6,689 nucleotides of DNA from an uncultured Flavobacteriales bacterium (lineage in GTDB: Bacteria; Bacteroidota; Bacteroidia; Flavobacteriales; Vicingaceae): NCBI GenBank assembly GCA_913052515.1, contig CAJXFJ010000095.1, positions 1 through 6,689 of the forward strand, in the 5' to 3' direction. The notes under the pieces were generated by a model. It ran no database searches. It saw only the letters and a list, made by a program, of their open reading frames with translations, and had not been told where the DNA came from. This document shows, one piece after another, positions 5,662 to 6,689 of this stretch; the first letter of the stretch is position 1, and every line of letters begins with the position of its first letter. A program made the translations under genes and the position numbers.

Positions 5662-6689
5662 ATGATGAAAAATAGAAATTTAAAACAAGGATTTTGGGCC
5701 ATAGCGAGCCTTTTTCTTTTAGCCTCTTGTGGTGGTGAACGATCTAGCACTACCGGATGGGCTTATAACGACTCAAAGAATGGTGGATTCGAAAATACAC
5801 CTTATGTTGAGCAAGAAACAGGCCCTGGACTTATTTTAATTGAAGGTGGACGTTTTACCATGGGTAGAAACGAACAAGATATATTTTACGATTGGAATAA
5901 TGTTCAGAGAACGGTAACCGTTTCTTCCTTTTATATGGATGAAACTGAGGTGAAAAATATAGATTATAGAGAATACTTATATTGGTTAGAGCGAGTTTTT
6001 GGTGCAGATTACCCGGAAGTATACAAAAAGGCACTTCCAGATACATTAGGATGGAGAAGCAGGTTAGCTTACAATGAACCTTTTGTTGAATACTATTTAA
6101 GGCACCCAGCTTATAATGATTATCCTGTAGTAAATGTTAGTTGGCTTCAAGCAACTGATTATGCAGCTTGGAGAACTGATCGTGTAAATGAACTAATCTT
6201 AATACGTGAAGGTCTTTTTGAACATAATCCAAATCAATTTAACGAGGACAACTTCAATACTAAGGCATATTTAAGTGGTCAGTATGAAAGTGGGAAAAGA
6301 GTAGATGGCCTTATTGATTTAGACCCGAATAAAGAAACCAGAAACGTTAGAATTGAAGATGGGATTTTACTTCCTGAATATCGACTACCTACAGAGGCTG
6401 AATGGGAATTTGCAGCCTTGGGCCTTATTGGAAATACCTATGGGGAATTAATTGTTGAAAGAAAATTCTACCCTTGGAACGGACATGGAGTAAGAAATGC
6501 TGATGATAATTATTTAGGTCAGATGTTAGCTAACTTTAGAAGAGGAAGAGGTGATATGATGGGAGTTGCAGGTCAATTAAATGATAATGCAGAAATCACA
6601 GCTCCAGTTTATTCTTATTGGCCAAATGATTATGGCCTATACAATATGGCGGGAAATGTTAGTGAATGGGTTATGGATGTTTACCGACC
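5662..6689 (+). CDS. gldK: Gliding motility / T9SS ring lipoprotein GldK (PorK), 5' part only
   Basis: GldK is an outer-membrane lipoprotein on the periplasmic face that forms a ring with GldN, coupled to the GldLM motor (known for the family). The 342 visible codons run off the right edge; relatives are about 460-490 residues, so roughly 120 are missing. A lipoprotein signal peptide ends in LASC with the lipidated Cys at 23. A short linker includes the GldK-typical TTGWAYNDSKNGGFE (30-44). A domain like the formylglycine-generating enzyme (FGE/SUMF1) starts near 54: GPGLILIEGGRFTMG (54-68), YPVVNVSW (154-161), RLPTEAEWEFAA (from 241), FYPWNG and NMAGNVSEW (328-336). Cys23 is the only cysteine seen; the region where FGE has its catalytic Cys pair lies beyond the edge. 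The first ATG of an ATGATG pair is taken as the start, with an A-rich leader (AAACATCAAC). It follows porP by 46 bp on the same strand; gldL, gldM and gldN are expected next. Confidence 0.94.
   Translation, partial: MMKNRNLKQGFWAIASLFLLASCGGERSSTTGWAYNDSKNGGFENTPYVEQETGPGLILIEGGRFTMGRNEQDIFYDWNNVQRTVTVSSFYMDETEVKNIDYREYLYWLERVFGADYPEVYKKALPDTLGWRSRLAYNEPFVEYYLRHPAYNDYPVVNVSWLQATDYAAWRTDRVNELILIREGLFEHNPNQFNEDNFNTKAYLSGQYESGKRVDGLIDLDPNKETRNVRIEDGILLPEYRLPTEAEWEFAALGLIGNTYGELIVERKFYPWNGHGVRNADDNYLGQMLANFRRGRGDMMGVAGQLNDNAEITAPVYSYWPNDYGLYNMAGNVSEWVMDVYR

Noticed and set aside
5855..6046. 63-codon minus-strand ORF
   Set aside because: It lies wholly inside gldK on the opposite strand; the gldK frame is strongly supported by FGE-like motifs.
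1..6689. Undescribed system, mobile element, CRISPR array or RNA gene
   Set aside because: All four genes belong to the known T9SS/gliding machinery, coding occupies nearly the whole window, and no transposase, terminal repeats, spaced repeat array or structured RNA was seen.

Overview
The window (6,689 bp, AT-rich) is part of a type IX secretion system (T9SS, Por) and gliding-motility locus from a member of the Bacteroidota. Three things support this placement. The genes themselves (porV, porU, a porP/sprF-family gene and gldK) are confined to that phylum. Perfect matches to the Bacteroidota -7 promoter box TAnnTTTG lie just upstream of three of the four genes. Shine-Dalgarno sequences are absent and replaced by A-rich leaders. 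The order porV-porU divergent from porP-gldK, with porP of the gldK-linked type, suggests Cytophagales (a Cyclobacteriaceae or Marivirga/Fulvivirga-like lineage). That placement is inference from gene order and protein style, not a measured phylogeny.

Layout. Positions 1-660 (minus) hold the first 220 codons of porV, which runs off the left edge. Positions 718-4524 (minus) hold a complete porU, the signal peptidase/sortase of the system. A 143-bp AT-rich divergent promoter region (4525-4667) follows. Positions 4668-5615 (plus) hold a complete porP/sprF-family outer-membrane protein gene. After a 46-bp gap, gldK starts at 5662 (plus) and runs off the right edge with 342 codons visible. There is no gene-free stretch over 300 bp, no RNA gene, no mobile element, no CRISPR array and no convincing terminator.

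How the genes work together (established for the families). The GldLM motor in the inner membrane (its genes usually follow gldK, outside this window) powers export. The GldK lipoprotein forms a periplasmic ring with GldN under the outer membrane, and PorP-family barrels associate with that ring complex. PorV is an outer-membrane shuttle that takes cargo with a C-terminal signal domain (CTD) from the SprA translocon and delivers it to the attachment complex. There PorU, a gingipain-like cysteine protease held by PorV through its own CTD, removes the CTD and joins cargo to anionic lipopolysaccharide or releases it. The window thus pairs the processing arm (PorU/PorV) with the ring arm (PorP/GldK).

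Nothing here looks like an undescribed system. The second-look points are fine-scale: a shared promoter arrangement with very short leaders, GTG starts on porV and porP, an 8-codon ORF overlapping the porP start, an 8-bp direct repeat next to the porP promoter, a conserved-looking Cys-containing tail on PorP, and a large insertion in the formylglycine-generating-enzyme-like fold of GldK.
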